Shown one piece after another: positions 35,461 to 43,789 of a DNA stretch of 64,000 nucleotides. The notes under the pieces were generated by a model. That model did no database searches and was not told where the DNA came from. It saw nothing but the letters and a program-made list of their open reading frames with translations. The stretch is from Dyella sp. C11. GTDB lineage: Bacteria > Pseudomonadota > Gammaproteobacteria > Xanthomonadales > Rhodanobacteraceae. The translations under genes and the position numbers were made by a program. The first letter of the stretch is position 1. Each line of letters begins with the position of its first letter. The stretch is from positions 42,184 through 106,183 of the forward strand of contig NZ_QAVX01000005.1 of assembly GCF_003121485.1 (NCBI RefSeq), written 5' to 3'.

Positions 35461-36920
35461 GTCCAGCACCGGCACAGGGGGACTCCTGGCTCTACAGCAT
35501 GCTTGAGCCCGATGGCCGGCCCAGCCTGCGCCGTCGCCTGCTGTCCTCGCTGCTGGTGCCGCTGATGATGCTGCTGGCGGTGGAGAGCCTGATCACCTAC
35601 GGCGGCGCGCTCATCTATTCCAACCACGTGCACGACCGCGACCTGGGCGACGACGCCATGACGCTCGCGCAGATGCTGAGCCAGGAAGACCTCGGCGGCC
35701 AGATCTCCCCCCAGGCGCGCTTCCTGCTCGAATACGCCCCGGAAGGCCACAACTACTTCAACGTCAGCAGCCAGAAGCACGGCCTGCTTGCCGGCACCGC
35801 GGAACTGCAGCCCGCGCCGTTGAGCGGCGCCAGCTCCGATGGCGAACCGGCACTCTTCACCACCTCGCTCTACACGCCCACGCAGAAGTACCGCGAACTG
35901 CGCGCCGCCACGGTGCGCATTCCCAACCTGCAAGACCCGACGGATCAACTCACCGTCACCATGGCGGAGACGTTTCACGATCGCCACCAGCGTGCGCGCG
36001 AAATCCTCTTGCTGAGCATTCCGGCCCAGGCACTGCTGATCGCCAGCGTGTTCTTCCTCGTGCTGTATGGCGTGCGCGTAGGCCTGCGCCAGATCGATCC
36101 GCTGACGGCCCGCCTCGCTTCGCGCGAGCACGATCTCGCTCCCATCGGCGATGCCGATGTGCCGGTGGAAATCCTGCCGCTCACGCGCACCATCGACGGT
36201 TTGTTCGCTCGCCAACGCGGCATGCTGGCTTTGCAGGAGCGTTTCATCGCCGACGCCGCGCACCAGTTGAAGACACCGCTTGCCGGCTTGCGCGTGCACG
36301 TTGAGCGCGCGCAGATCGATCCGAGCAAGGAAACGGTGACGGATGCGCTTCAGCACATTCTTCGCCTTACCCAGCGAGCCAGCCGTACGTCCAGCCAGTT
36401 GCTGGCGCTTACGCGGGCGCAGTCACCCGAGCTCAGCGAAAGCTCTCCCACGTGCCTGCTCGATCTTGCCCAGCTGATTCCCGAACTGCTGAGCGTGCGC
36501 GTACACGACGCCATCGCCGCCGGCGTGGACCTGGGTTACGAGGGCCCTTCCGGCCCGGTCTGGATCGATGGCGATCGTTTGTCGCTGCAGGAAATGCTCG
36601 ACAACCTGATCGACAACAGCATGCGCTACGCCGGACGAGGCAGCATCCTCACGGCGGGCGTATCGGTGTTCAACAACGAGCCCTGCATTTTCGTCGAGGA
36701 CAACGGCCCGGGCGTACCGCCGGCCTTTCTCGACCGCCTGGGCGAACGTTTCTTCCGCGTGCCCGGCATGACCGAAGAAGGCACCGGGCTGGGTCTGGCC
36801 ATCGTGCAACGCATCGCCGAGCGACATCGCGCCAGCGTGCGTTATCTCAACGGCAGCGCAGGCGGACTTCGCGTGGAAGTGGTGTTCCCGCCGGCGCGGA
36901 CCTCAAAGAACGGCGCGTGA
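35457..36920 (+). CDS. two-component sensor histidine kinase (TctE-like)
   Basis: A 487-residue inner-membrane sensor. Its N-terminus has a membrane helix at about 30-50 (LLVPLMMLLAVESLITYGGA), a periplasmic 2CSK_N-type sensor region (about 55-175, with GHNYFNVSS and TEVTMAETFHDRHQ-like features), and a second helix (LIASVFFLVLYGVRVGLRQI). The catalytic half has H269 in DAAHQLKTPLAGL, the N box DNLIDNSMRYAG, G1 VEDNGPGVPP and G2 GTGLGLAIVQR. TctE-group sensors answer to carboxylates or, in QseC-like members, to iron or metals; the signal here is unknown. Confidence 0.93.
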   Translation: MSPAPAQGDSWLYSMLEPDGRPSLRRRLLSSLLVPLMMLLAVESLITYGGALIYSNHVHDRDLGDDAMTLAQMLSQEDLGGQISPQARFLLEYAPEGHNYFNVSSQKHGLLAGTAELQPAPLSGASSDGEPALFTTSLYTPTQKYRELRAATVRIPNLQDPTDQLTVTMAETFHDRHQRAREILLLSIPAQALLIASVFFLVLYGVRVGLRQIDPLTARLASREHDLAPIGDADVPVEILPLTRTIDGLFARQRGMLALQERFIADAAHQLKTPLAGLRVHVERAQIDPSKETVTDALQHILRLTQRASRTSSQLLALTRAQSPELSESSPTCLLDLAQLIPELLSVRVHDAIAAGVDLGYEGPSGPVWIDGDRLSLQEMLDNLIDNSMRYAGRGSILTAGVSVFNNEPCIFVEDNGPGVPPAFLDRLGERFFRVPGMTEEGTGLGLAIVQRIAERHRASVRYLNGSAGGLRVEVVFPPARTSKNGA

Positions 36921-36921
36921 G

Positions 36922-36993
36922 TGTGGGAGCGCACCCTGTGCGCGACGGCGACAGTGTTGACTGAGGCAGTCGCGCACAGGGTGCGCTCCCACA
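36922..36993. repeat. single REP pair: perfect 25-bp inverted repeat
   Basis: The 25-base arm starting TGTGGGAGCGCACC (36922-36946) and its exact reverse complement (36969-36993) flank a 22-base loop, two bases after the histidine kinase stop. It is the same palindrome as in the arrays at 1-714 and 55750-56480. In RNA it would form a very stable stem that could end or protect the mRNA of the two-component system. The remaining bases up to 37094 show nothing else. Confidence 0.9.
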
Positions 36994-37094
36994 AAGAGCT
37001 CCGGCTCCGCACAAAAAAATACGGCGACGCAATCGCGCCGCCGTTGTCACACTTCCCCTGCATGGGAACCACTTGAGACAAACCGTTGAAGCAA

Positions 37095-37120
37095 CGCCGC
37101 GGGGCTTTCACCCCGCGGCG
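37095..37120 (-). terminator. hairpin after the class-III aminotransferase gene
   Basis: CGCCGCGGGG and CCCCGCGGCG form a perfect 10-bp stem with a 6-base loop, 11 bases beyond the aminotransferase stop. There is no U run after it on the minus strand. It is a likely transcript end or stabiliser. Confidence 0.55.
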
Positions 37121-37130
37121 CCTTGATGCA

Positions 37131-38540
37131 TTACATCGCCTTCTTGGCCTTGGTGATCAGCTGGTCGAGCAGCGAGATGGCCAGGTCGATTTCTTCGTGC
37201 GTGATGTCGAGCGACGGCGCGAAGGTGATGACGTTCTTGTACCAACCGCCCACGTCGAGCACCAGGCCGATCTTCTTGCCGTTGTGCTCCAGGTCGCCGG
37301 CCAGGCCGATGTCGACCATCTTGTCCAGCAGTGCCTTGTTCGGCGTGAAGCCGTCGTCGGTGCAGATTTCCGCACGCAGCGCGAGGCCCAGGCCGTCCAC
37401 GTCGCCGATTTCCTTGTGGCGCTTCTGCAGATCCTTCAGCGCTTCCAGGAAGTGGGCGCCCTTCTTGGCGACCGAGGTTTCGTAATCCAGCTCGTAACCC
37501 ATCTTGATCACTTCCAGACCCAGCGAGGTGCCCAGCGGGTTGGAGTTGAACGTGGAGTGCGTGGAGCCCGGCGGGAAGATGGTCGGGTTGATCATCTCTT
37601 CGCGCGCCCACAGGCCCGACAGCGGGTTCAGGCCGTTGGTCAGCGCCTTGCCGAAGACGATGGCATCCGGCGTCACGCCGAAGTGCTCGATCGACCACAG
37701 CTTGCCGGTGCGCCAGAAGCCCATCTGGATTTCGTCGACCACCATCAGGATGCCGTACTTGTCCAGGACCTTCTTGAGGTCCTTGAAGAAGTTGCGCGGC
37801 GGAATGACGTAGCCGCCGGTGCCCTGGATCGGCTCGACGTAGAACGCGGCGTATTCAGCCTGATTGACCTTGGGGTCCCACACGCCGTTGTATTCGGTTT
37901 CGAACAGGCGCTCGAACTGGCGCACGCAGGCGTCCGAATACTCATCCGGCGTCATGCCCTTCGGGCGACGGAACGGATACGGGAACGGGATGAACATCGC
38001 GCGCTCGCCGAAGTGGCCGAAACGACGACGGTAGCGGTAGCTCGACGTGATGGACGAAGCGCCCAGCGTACGGCCGTGGTAGCCGCCCTCGAAGGCGAAC
38101 ATCAGGCTCTTGCCGCCGGTGTAGTTGCGCACCAGCTTCAGCGAGTCTTCCACCGCCTGCGCACCGCCGACGTTGAAGTGCACGCGACCCTTCAGGCCGA
38201 ACTTCTGCTGCGCGTCGACCGCAATGGTCTTGGCCAGCTCGATGCGGGTCTGGTGCAGGTACTGCGAAGCCACCTGCGGCAGCACGTCGATCTGGTTCTT
38301 CAGCGTGTCGTTCAGACGCTTGTTGCCGTAACCGAAGTTCACGGCCGAGTACCACATCTGCAGGTCGAGGAAGCGCGTGCCGTTGGTGTCGATCATCCAG
38401 CTGCCTTCACCGTGGCGGAAGATCTTCGGCGGATCGACGTAATGCACGGTGTCGCCAAAGGAACTCCACTCGGCCTCGTCGGCCAGCAGCTGCTCGTCGG
38501 GAATTACAGCGCCCGCGGCGTTCTTATCAAATACGTTCAT
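37131..38540 (-). CDS. class-III PLP aminotransferase
   Basis: A 469-residue fold-type I aminotransferase. PLP would bind K298 in VFGKALTNGLNP; VDEIQMGFWRTG holds the Asp that contacts the pyridine nitrogen; GGAQAVEDSLKLVRNYTG and FEGGYHGRTLGA are phosphate-site motifs. The length and the N-terminal HYVDPPKIFRHGEGSW fit the broad ornithine/lysine/4-aminobutyrate group but not one defined enzyme. It follows the HAD phosphatase by 44 bases on the same strand. The pair suggests a pathway in which an amino or keto sugar-phosphate or phosphonate is processed, but this is guesswork. Confidence 0.85.
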   Translation of the reverse strand: MNVFDKNAAGAVIPDEQLLADEAEWSSFGDTVHYVDPPKIFRHGEGSWMIDTNGTRFLDLQMWYSAVNFGYGNKRLNDTLKNQIDVLPQVASQYLHQTRIELAKTIAVDAQQKFGLKGRVHFNVGGAQAVEDSLKLVRNYTGGKSLMFAFEGGYHGRTLGASSITSSYRYRRRFGHFGERAMFIPFPYPFRRPKGMTPDEYSDACVRQFERLFETEYNGVWDPKVNQAEYAAFYVEPIQGTGGYVIPPRNFFKDLKKVLDKYGILMVVDEIQMGFWRTGKLWSIEHFGVTPDAIVFGKALTNGLNPLSGLWAREEMINPTIFPPGSTHSTFNSNPLGTSLGLEVIKMGYELDYETSVAKKGAHFLEALKDLQKRHKEIGDVDGLGLALRAEICTDDGFTPNKALLDKMVDIGLAGDLEHNGKKIGLVLDVGGWYKNVITFAPSLDITHEEIDLAISLLDQLITKAKKAM

Positions 38541-38584
38541 TGGTAAATCCAGAGACGATCAAAAATGAGAAGGGGCTTTGCTCG

Positions 38585-39289
38585 TTAGAGCGCAGCGACA
38601 GCCGCAGCAGGCTCGCCCGGCGTGTGCTCGGCCAGCAGGCTGCCGTCCAGCAGACGGGGCAGCAGTTCCAGCGCATCCTCGAAGCCGGTGATCGGCACGT
38701 ACGGGATGCCGGCGGCGCGGCAGTGTTCGATCAGGCGATGCTTGGCGAACACGAAATCGACGCGGTCGGCGGCGCAGAAGTCCGACGCACCGTCGCCGAT
38801 CAGCAAGGTCTTCGCACCGTTCTTGCTGGCCTGCGCGGCCACGGCGCACTTGCACGTACCGCTGCGGCAACCCTCGGCCTGGAACGGCGAGGTGAGCTGC
38901 CACTGACGCGGCGGCGTGGCCGGCGCGAGGTGGTTGGCAGCCAGCGGCAGATCGTCCAGGCCGTAACGGCCAAGGATCTTGTGGATGGCGTAATCGAGCC
39001 CGTCGCTGACCACGCGCAGCGGCGTGGAAAGCTCGCGCGTCTTGGCCACGAAGGCCGGGAACGCGTGGTCGATCCACAGCGACGAAAGATGCTTGTCCAG
39101 CTCGTCCTGGGTCATGTCCAGCAGGCCAACCTGCCCGGTCATGCATTCGCGCGAGCCGATACGGCCGGCGCGCCAGTCCTGCTCAAGGGTTTCCCAGCCC
39201 GGACGGCCGAAACGGTCGAGCAACGAGTCGATCACGTCTTCGACGGAGATGGTGCCGTCGAAGTCGCAGAGAATGGTCCAGCCAGTCAC
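38585..39289 (-). CDS. HAD-IB family phosphatase (MtnX/SerB-like)
   Basis: A 234-residue phosphatase of the haloacid dehalogenase superfamily. The nucleophile motif is CDFDGTIS (D9, D11), motif II is VVSDGLD, and motif III/IV is LLIGDGASDFCAAD. The CRSGTCKCAVA segment has four cysteines close together, which is unusual and could bind metal. MtnX acts in methionine salvage, but no other mtn genes are visible. The start is the GTG at 39289, preceded by GGAG. It leads the two-gene operon with the aminotransferase. Confidence 0.85.
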   Translation of the reverse strand: MTGWTILCDFDGTISVEDVIDSLLDRFGRPGWETLEQDWRAGRIGSRECMTGQVGLLDMTQDELDKHLSSLWIDHAFPAFVAKTRELSTPLRVVSDGLDYAIHKILGRYGLDDLPLAANHLAPATPPRQWQLTSPFQAEGCRSGTCKCAVAAQASKNGAKTLLIGDGASDFCAADRVDFVFAKHRLIEHCRAAGIPYVPITGFEDALELLPRLLDGSLLAEHTPGEPAAAVAAL

Positions 39290-39329
39290 CAGGTGAAACT
39301 CCGCTTATGCAGTTTGGTGACAAGCCTAG

Positions 39330-39351
39330 GGAGGCACCCCTTTCGGCCTCC
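39330..39351. other. hairpin with T-rich flank upstream of the HAD gene
   Basis: GGAGGC and GCCTCC pair around a 10-base loop, followed on the plus strand by TTTCTTTCC. It lies 40-60 bases upstream of the HAD phosphatase GTG start and 170 bases before the TolC-like gene. It could be a leader structure for either gene; no riboswitch class fits. Confidence 0.3.
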
Positions 39352-39523
39352 TTTCTTTCCGAAAGATACTGCGTAAACGTCCTGAACGATGGACCGGCAA
39401 ATCCGACGGCGTATAAGCATGCCGAAGGGTACGTCCGGTATCCTTACTCGTTCTCCGTCTCAACGTGTTCTAAACTGCAGGAATTTCGTGCTTCAGCGTC
39501 GAAACAACCCGGATTTGTTGAAC

Positions 39524-40957
39524 ATGGAAGCTACACCACGCCGGGGTCGTCATCTGCTCGTCAGCAGTCTGCTGGCGTGTGGACTTGCGATACTCGCCGG
39601 TTGCTCCGTGGCGCCCCTGCCGGAGCTCAAGCCGAACGTGCCCGAGACCTGGCGCAATGCGCCTGCCGGCGTCGCCCCACCGTCGGCGGACCTCCACGGC
39701 TGGTGGCAGGCGCTGGGTGATCCCGCCCTGGACGATCTGGTCCAGCGTGCGCTGCAGAACAACCTCGATGTGGCGCAGGCCGCCGAGCGCGTGCGCGCCG
39801 CGCGCATCCAGAACCGGCACTCCCACGACCCCTATCTGCCTTCGCTGCACGGTCGCACCAACGATGTGATCGACCCGGACACCACGGCGTCGTATTTCGT
39901 CGTCGGCTTCGATGCCGTGTGGGAGCTGCCCCTGTTCGGGGCCTGGCAGAGCAGCAAACGCGTGGCGGCAGGACAGGAAGGCCAGGCCAACGCGGCCTTG
40001 CGCGGCGCGCAGGTATCGCTGGTGGCCGAGGTCAGCCGCCGCTGGATCGAACTGCGCACGGCGCAGGAGCAGGCCCGGCTGCTGGGCGCCGTGCGTGACG
40101 CACAGCAGGAGCGGCTCAAGCTGTTGCAGGTGCGCGCGCAGCTGAAGCTGGTGCCGCCCGTCGAAGTGGCCAAGACCCAGGCCGAGCTGGCCCACACCGA
40201 GGCCGCCCTGACCGAACCGCAGCAAGCCATCAATGCCAGTGCCCAGCAATTGGCGGTGCTGCTGGGGCAGCCCGAGCCCGATCCCGCATGGCTCACGCCC
40301 GGCCCCCAGCCGCGCCTGGGTGCATGGCAGCTCGCCACCGCGCCCGCCGACATGCTGCGCGCACGGCCGGAAATCCAGAGCGCCGAAGCCGACGTGCTGC
40401 GCGCGGCGGGCGAGCTGGGCATGAGCCGCGCGGAGATCTACCCGCATATCGGCCTCGGTGCGTCGTTGCAATGGTCGGCGAACATCCTGTCGAACTATCG
40501 CGTGCACACGGGCGAGGCCATCTCCTCGTATGGTCCGATCCTGGACGTGCCGTTGTTCGACTGGGGCCAGCGCGTGGCCGCTGCGCACGTGAAGGATCAC
40601 GAACTCAAGGCCGCGGTGTACGCCTATCGCCAGGCCGTGCTGCAAGGCGTGGCCGAAGCGGAAACGGCCATGGGCGACCTGGAGCAAACCCGTATTCGCG
40701 AAGAAGCGCTGCAGCGCGCCAGCCAGGCTGTCGATACCAGCATGGCCGCGCTGCGCAAGCGCGCGGAACTCAACCTGGGAAGCAACCTCGACGTGCAGGA
40801 AGGCCTGATCGAAAACCAGCGCACGCAGATCGAGCTGGTGGGCGCCATCGCGCAGCGCGACCTCGCCTATGTGGCGCTCTACAAGGCGCTCGGCGGCGCA
40901 CCGTTGCCGCCGCCCCCTTCCCCGGCACCCGCGCCGGCAGCCGGCGGCGCCGACTGA
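39524..40957 (+). CDS. TolC-family outer membrane efflux lipoprotein (NodT type)
   Basis: The outer membrane channel of a tripartite efflux pump. The 477 residues begin MEATPRRGRHLL and have a lipoprotein signal with lipobox LAILAGC. Two outer membrane efflux protein repeats follow, with LVQRALQNNLDVAQAAERVR near the start of the first and RPEIQSAEADVLRAAGELG in the second, and a Pro/Ala-rich tail. I use the ATG at 39524; in-frame codons back to 39389 have no ribosome site or signal. Its stop overlaps the permease start by one base (TGATG). The operon is TolC-like, permease, ATPase, adaptor, MipA. Confidence 0.92.
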   Translation: MEATPRRGRHLLVSSLLACGLAILAGCSVAPLPELKPNVPETWRNAPAGVAPPSADLHGWWQALGDPALDDLVQRALQNNLDVAQAAERVRAARIQNRHSHDPYLPSLHGRTNDVIDPDTTASYFVVGFDAVWELPLFGAWQSSKRVAAGQEGQANAALRGAQVSLVAEVSRRWIELRTAQEQARLLGAVRDAQQERLKLLQVRAQLKLVPPVEVAKTQAELAHTEAALTEPQQAINASAQQLAVLLGQPEPDPAWLTPGPQPRLGAWQLATAPADMLRARPEIQSAEADVLRAAGELGMSRAEIYPHIGLGASLQWSANILSNYRVHTGEAISSYGPILDVPLFDWGQRVAAAHVKDHELKAAVYAYRQAVLQGVAEAETAMGDLEQTRIREEALQRASQAVDTSMAALRKRAELNLGSNLDVQEGLIENQRTQIELVGAIAQRDLAYVALYKALGGAPLPPPPSPAPAPAAGGAD

Positions 40958-42090
40958 TGGTCGCGCTCGCCCGCAAAACCCTCATCTACGAATGGCGCCG
41001 CTTCCTGCCCGCCATTCTCGCCGTGGGCTTCGCCGGCCTGCTGCAGTTGCTGCAGGCGGCCCTGGTGCTCGGCATCTTCGGCAGCGCCAGCGTCTACATC
41101 ACCGGCTCGTCGGCGGATTTGTGGGCGGGTTATCCCGGCACGCAAAGCGTCAACCTGGGTCGCTCCATCGATTCGGGCGTGGAAATGCGCCTGCGCATGG
41201 ACCCGGCCGTGACGGCCGTGGAACCGTTCCACTGGGTGGATGCCGACTGGCGTGGGCCCAGCGATACCGGCGGCGTGTCGGTGTTCGTCTCCGGCATCAA
41301 CGCACGTCCCGACGGCCTGATGTTCGCGCACGCGCTGCCCCTCGCGTTGCGTGCGCGGCTCAACGAACCCGATGCGGTGATCGTGGACAAGGCGGACCTG
41401 GACAGCCTGGGCGTCAGCGTGGGCGACAGTGCCGTGATCAACGGCCATCGCGTGCGCGTGGTCGGCGTGAGCAGCGGGTTGCGCGCACTCGGTGGCGTGA
41501 ACGTGGTGGCCTCGCTCGCTACTGCGGCCGAGCTGGATACCGACCCGTCCAACGCCAGCCGCATGACCTATTTCGTGGCAAAGCTGCGCGATCCCTCGCA
41601 GGCCGACGACGTGGCCGCACGGCTGCGCGGCAACAGCGCCTTCGGCAAGTACGACGTGTGGACCGCGCAGGACTTCGCACGCCGCTCGCAGCTCTACTGG
41701 ATGTTCGACACCGGTGCCGGCGCCGGCGTGCTGTTCCTCGCCGGCATCGTGTTCCTCGTGGGCGCCGTCATCACCAGCCAGACGCTGGTCGCCGCCGTGA
41801 TCGGCTCGGTACGCGAATACGCCACGCTCAACGCACTGGGCGTGGGCGTGGGCGCGCTGCGAAAGGTGGTGATGGAACAGGCGTTCTGGGTGGGTGCGCT
41901 GGGATTGATCGGCAGCATCGTGCTGGGCGCCCTGGCCTTCGTACTCGCGCGCAGCCGCAGCGTGCCGGTGGCGCTGGACCCATGGGCCACGCTCGCCTGC
42001 CTTGCGCTGGGCATGGGCCTTGCCATCGTGTCGGGCCTTGCTGCCATGCGCAGCCTGCGCCGCGCCGATCCAGCCACGTTGCTGAGGTAA
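40957..42090 (+). CDS. ABC transporter permease, FtsX/DevC-like
   Basis: A 377-residue permease of the type VII (MacB/FtsX/LolC) superfamily. One membrane helix near the N-terminus (LPAILAVGFAGLLQLLQAAL) is followed by a periplasmic MacB-PCD-like region of about 210 residues. Three C-terminal helices form the FtsX domain (VLFLAGIVFLVGAVITSQTL, ALGLIGSIVLGALAFVLARS, LACLALGMGLAIVSGLAAM). Such transporters act as mechanical pumps that drive periplasmic substrates through a TolC channel. The start is set by the TGATG overlap with the upstream gene. The ATPase gene follows after three bases. The substrate is not evident. Confidence 0.9.
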   Translation: MVALARKTLIYEWRRFLPAILAVGFAGLLQLLQAALVLGIFGSASVYITGSSADLWAGYPGTQSVNLGRSIDSGVEMRLRMDPAVTAVEPFHWVDADWRGPSDTGGVSVFVSGINARPDGLMFAHALPLALRARLNEPDAVIVDKADLDSLGVSVGDSAVINGHRVRVVGVSSGLRALGGVNVVASLATAAELDTDPSNASRMTYFVAKLRDPSQADDVAARLRGNSAFGKYDVWTAQDFARRSQLYWMFDTGAGAGVLFLAGIVFLVGAVITSQTLVAAVIGSVREYATLNALGVGVGALRKVVMEQAFWVGALGLIGSIVLGALAFVLARSRSVPVALDPWATLACLALGMGLAIVSGLAAMRSLRRADPATLLR

Positions 42091-42093
42091 GCG

Positions 42094-42846
42094 ATGAGCG
42101 CGCAACCGAACATGATGCCGTCGATATCGCTGCAGGCCCGCAACGTGGCCAAGTCGTTCACGTCGGGCAAGATCAGCCACACCGTGCTGCACGACCTGAC
42201 GCTGGACGTGCGCGCGGGCGAACTCACGCTCATCTCCGGTCCATCCGGCTGCGGCAAGAGCACCCTGCTCGCCATCCTCAGCGGCTTGCAGCGCCCCGAT
42301 GGCGGACACGTCACCGCGCTGGGCCAGGATCTTGGCGTGCTCGGCATGCGCGAGCTGGAACGCTTCCGCCTGCTGCATACGGGTTTTGTGTTCCAGGGCT
42401 TCAACCTGTTCCCGGCGCTCAACGCGCTGGAGCAGGTGGAACTGCCGCTGAGCTACCTCGGCCTGGCTCCCGGCGAAGCGCGCCGCCGCGCCATCGCATC
42501 GCTGGAAGAAGTCGGCCTGGGACCGCGCATGGACCTGCGTCCTTCCGAGCTCTCCGGCGGCGAGAAACAACGCGTGGCCATTGCCCGCGCGCTGGCCAAG
42601 GAGCCCGGCCTGCTGTTCGCCGACGAGCCCACCAGTGCGCTCGACGCGGCCAACGGCCAGATCATCATCGACATCCTCCATCGCATCGCGCGCACCCACG
42701 GCACCACCGTGCTGTGCGTCAGCCATGATCCGCGCCTGGTCGGTCACGCGGACCGCGTGCTCGCCATGGAGGATGGCCGTATCCTTAGCGACCGTGTGCC
42801 CTCCCCGGCGTCGACGACGTCAGGGCACGAGGAACCCACTGCATGA
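42094..42846 (+). CDS. ABC transporter ATP-binding protein (MacB/LolD-type)
   Basis: The motor subunit of the tripartite pump, 250 residues. Walker A is GPSGCGKST near residue 49; the signature is LSGGEKQRVAIARALA; Walker B is LLFADEPTSALD; the H-loop is VLCVSHDPRL. The FVFQGFNLFPALNALEQVEL stretch after the Q-loop is typical for LolD/MacB/DevA ATPases. Its last codons overlap the adaptor start as ATGA (42843-42846). Confidence 0.94.
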   Translation: MSAQPNMMPSISLQARNVAKSFTSGKISHTVLHDLTLDVRAGELTLISGPSGCGKSTLLAILSGLQRPDGGHVTALGQDLGVLGMRELERFRLLHTGFVFQGFNLFPALNALEQVELPLSYLGLAPGEARRRAIASLEEVGLGPRMDLRPSELSGGEKQRVAIARALAKEPGLLFADEPTSALDAANGQIIIDILHRIARTHGTTVLCVSHDPRLVGHADRVLAMEDGRILSDRVPSPASTTSGHEEPTA

Positions 42847-43778
42847 CCCTGCGTCCGCTCTATTCCCTGCTTGCCCTGGCACTGGTCGTACCGGTGCTCG
42901 TTGGCTGTTCGCACGACAGCGACCAGGCCAGCACGCAGGCAACGCCCGCCGCCACTTATGCAGCCGTGGCGCGTGGGCGCGTGGACATCGAAGGCGGCCT
43001 GCTCAAGCTCAGCATGCCGCGTGAAGGCGTGGTGGCAGACATCAAGGTGCGCGAGGGTGATCACGTGCACAAGGGTCAGGTGCTGGCCGTGCTCGACACG
43101 CGCCCTGCCGAACTCGCCGTCAGCGCCGCCGATGCCGAACAGAAGCAAGCCAAGGCGCAGGGCAACCTGCTCGAAGCACGCCTGAAGGCAGCCCAGCAGC
43201 GCGCCACCCGCCTGCAGGCTGCCGCAGCGGCCGGCGCAGGCGATGGCCAGAGCGCAGACGACGCAAAAGACGCCGCCAACCAGTTGCAAGGCGAGCTCGA
43301 CAACGCACGCGCTGCCGAAGCCATGGCTGCGCAGAAGTTGACGGCCGCACGCTATGAGCTGGCACAGCGCAGTCTCGTCGCACCGGTAGATGCCCAGATC
43401 GTCGAGCGCGACATCCAGCCCGGCGCCACCGTGTCGCCGCAAGGTGGTGCTGCGTTCGTGCTGCTGCCGGAAGGTGCCCGCATCGTGCGTGCGGAACTCA
43501 ACGAATCGTTTGTCGGCGCCGTGCACGAAGGCATGCATGCCGAAGTAGTGGATGACAGCGGCAGCGGCGTGCCCATGCTCGGCGCACACGTGCAGCGCAT
43601 CGGTACCGTGTTCGGCCCGAGCGCACTGGAAGAAGATCCGCTGATCCGCGCCAACACGCGCACGGTGGAATGCGTGCTGGTGTTCGACGAAGCACCGCCG
43701 CCGTCGCTGCGCATCGGTCAGCGCGTGATCGTGCAGTTCGGCGACGCCAAGGGAGTTCGCGCCAAGCCTGGCGCGTAG
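42843..43778 (+). CDS. HlyD/MFP family periplasmic adaptor, predicted lipoprotein
   Basis: The adaptor that bridges the inner-membrane transporter and the TolC-like channel. The 311-residue protein has a lipoprotein signal (VVPVLVGCSHD), a split biotinyl-lipoyl-like domain (MPREGVVADIKVREGDHVHK, later RSLVAPVDAQIVERDIQPG), a coiled-coil hairpin between them (about 100-160, rich in Ala, Gln, Lys), and a beta-barrel region. Its ATG overlaps the ATPase stop. It is more like the DevB or YbhG adaptors of ABC pumps than RND adaptors. Confidence 0.9.
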   Translation: MTLRPLYSLLALALVVPVLVGCSHDSDQASTQATPAATYAAVARGRVDIEGGLLKLSMPREGVVADIKVREGDHVHKGQVLAVLDTRPAELAVSAADAEQKQAKAQGNLLEARLKAAQQRATRLQAAAAAGAGDGQSADDAKDAANQLQGELDNARAAEAMAAQKLTAARYELAQRSLVAPVDAQIVERDIQPGATVSPQGGAAFVLLPEGARIVRAELNESFVGAVHEGMHAEVVDDSGSGVPMLGAHVQRIGTVFGPSALEEDPLIRANTRTVECVLVFDEAPPPSLRIGQRVIVQFGDAKGVRAKPGA

Positions 43779-43789
43779 TCTTCGCCGGC

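Noticed and set aside
40879-42747. 622-residue open frame antisense to the ABC pump genes
   Set aside because: It crosses gene boundaries of a clear operon and has no family motif.
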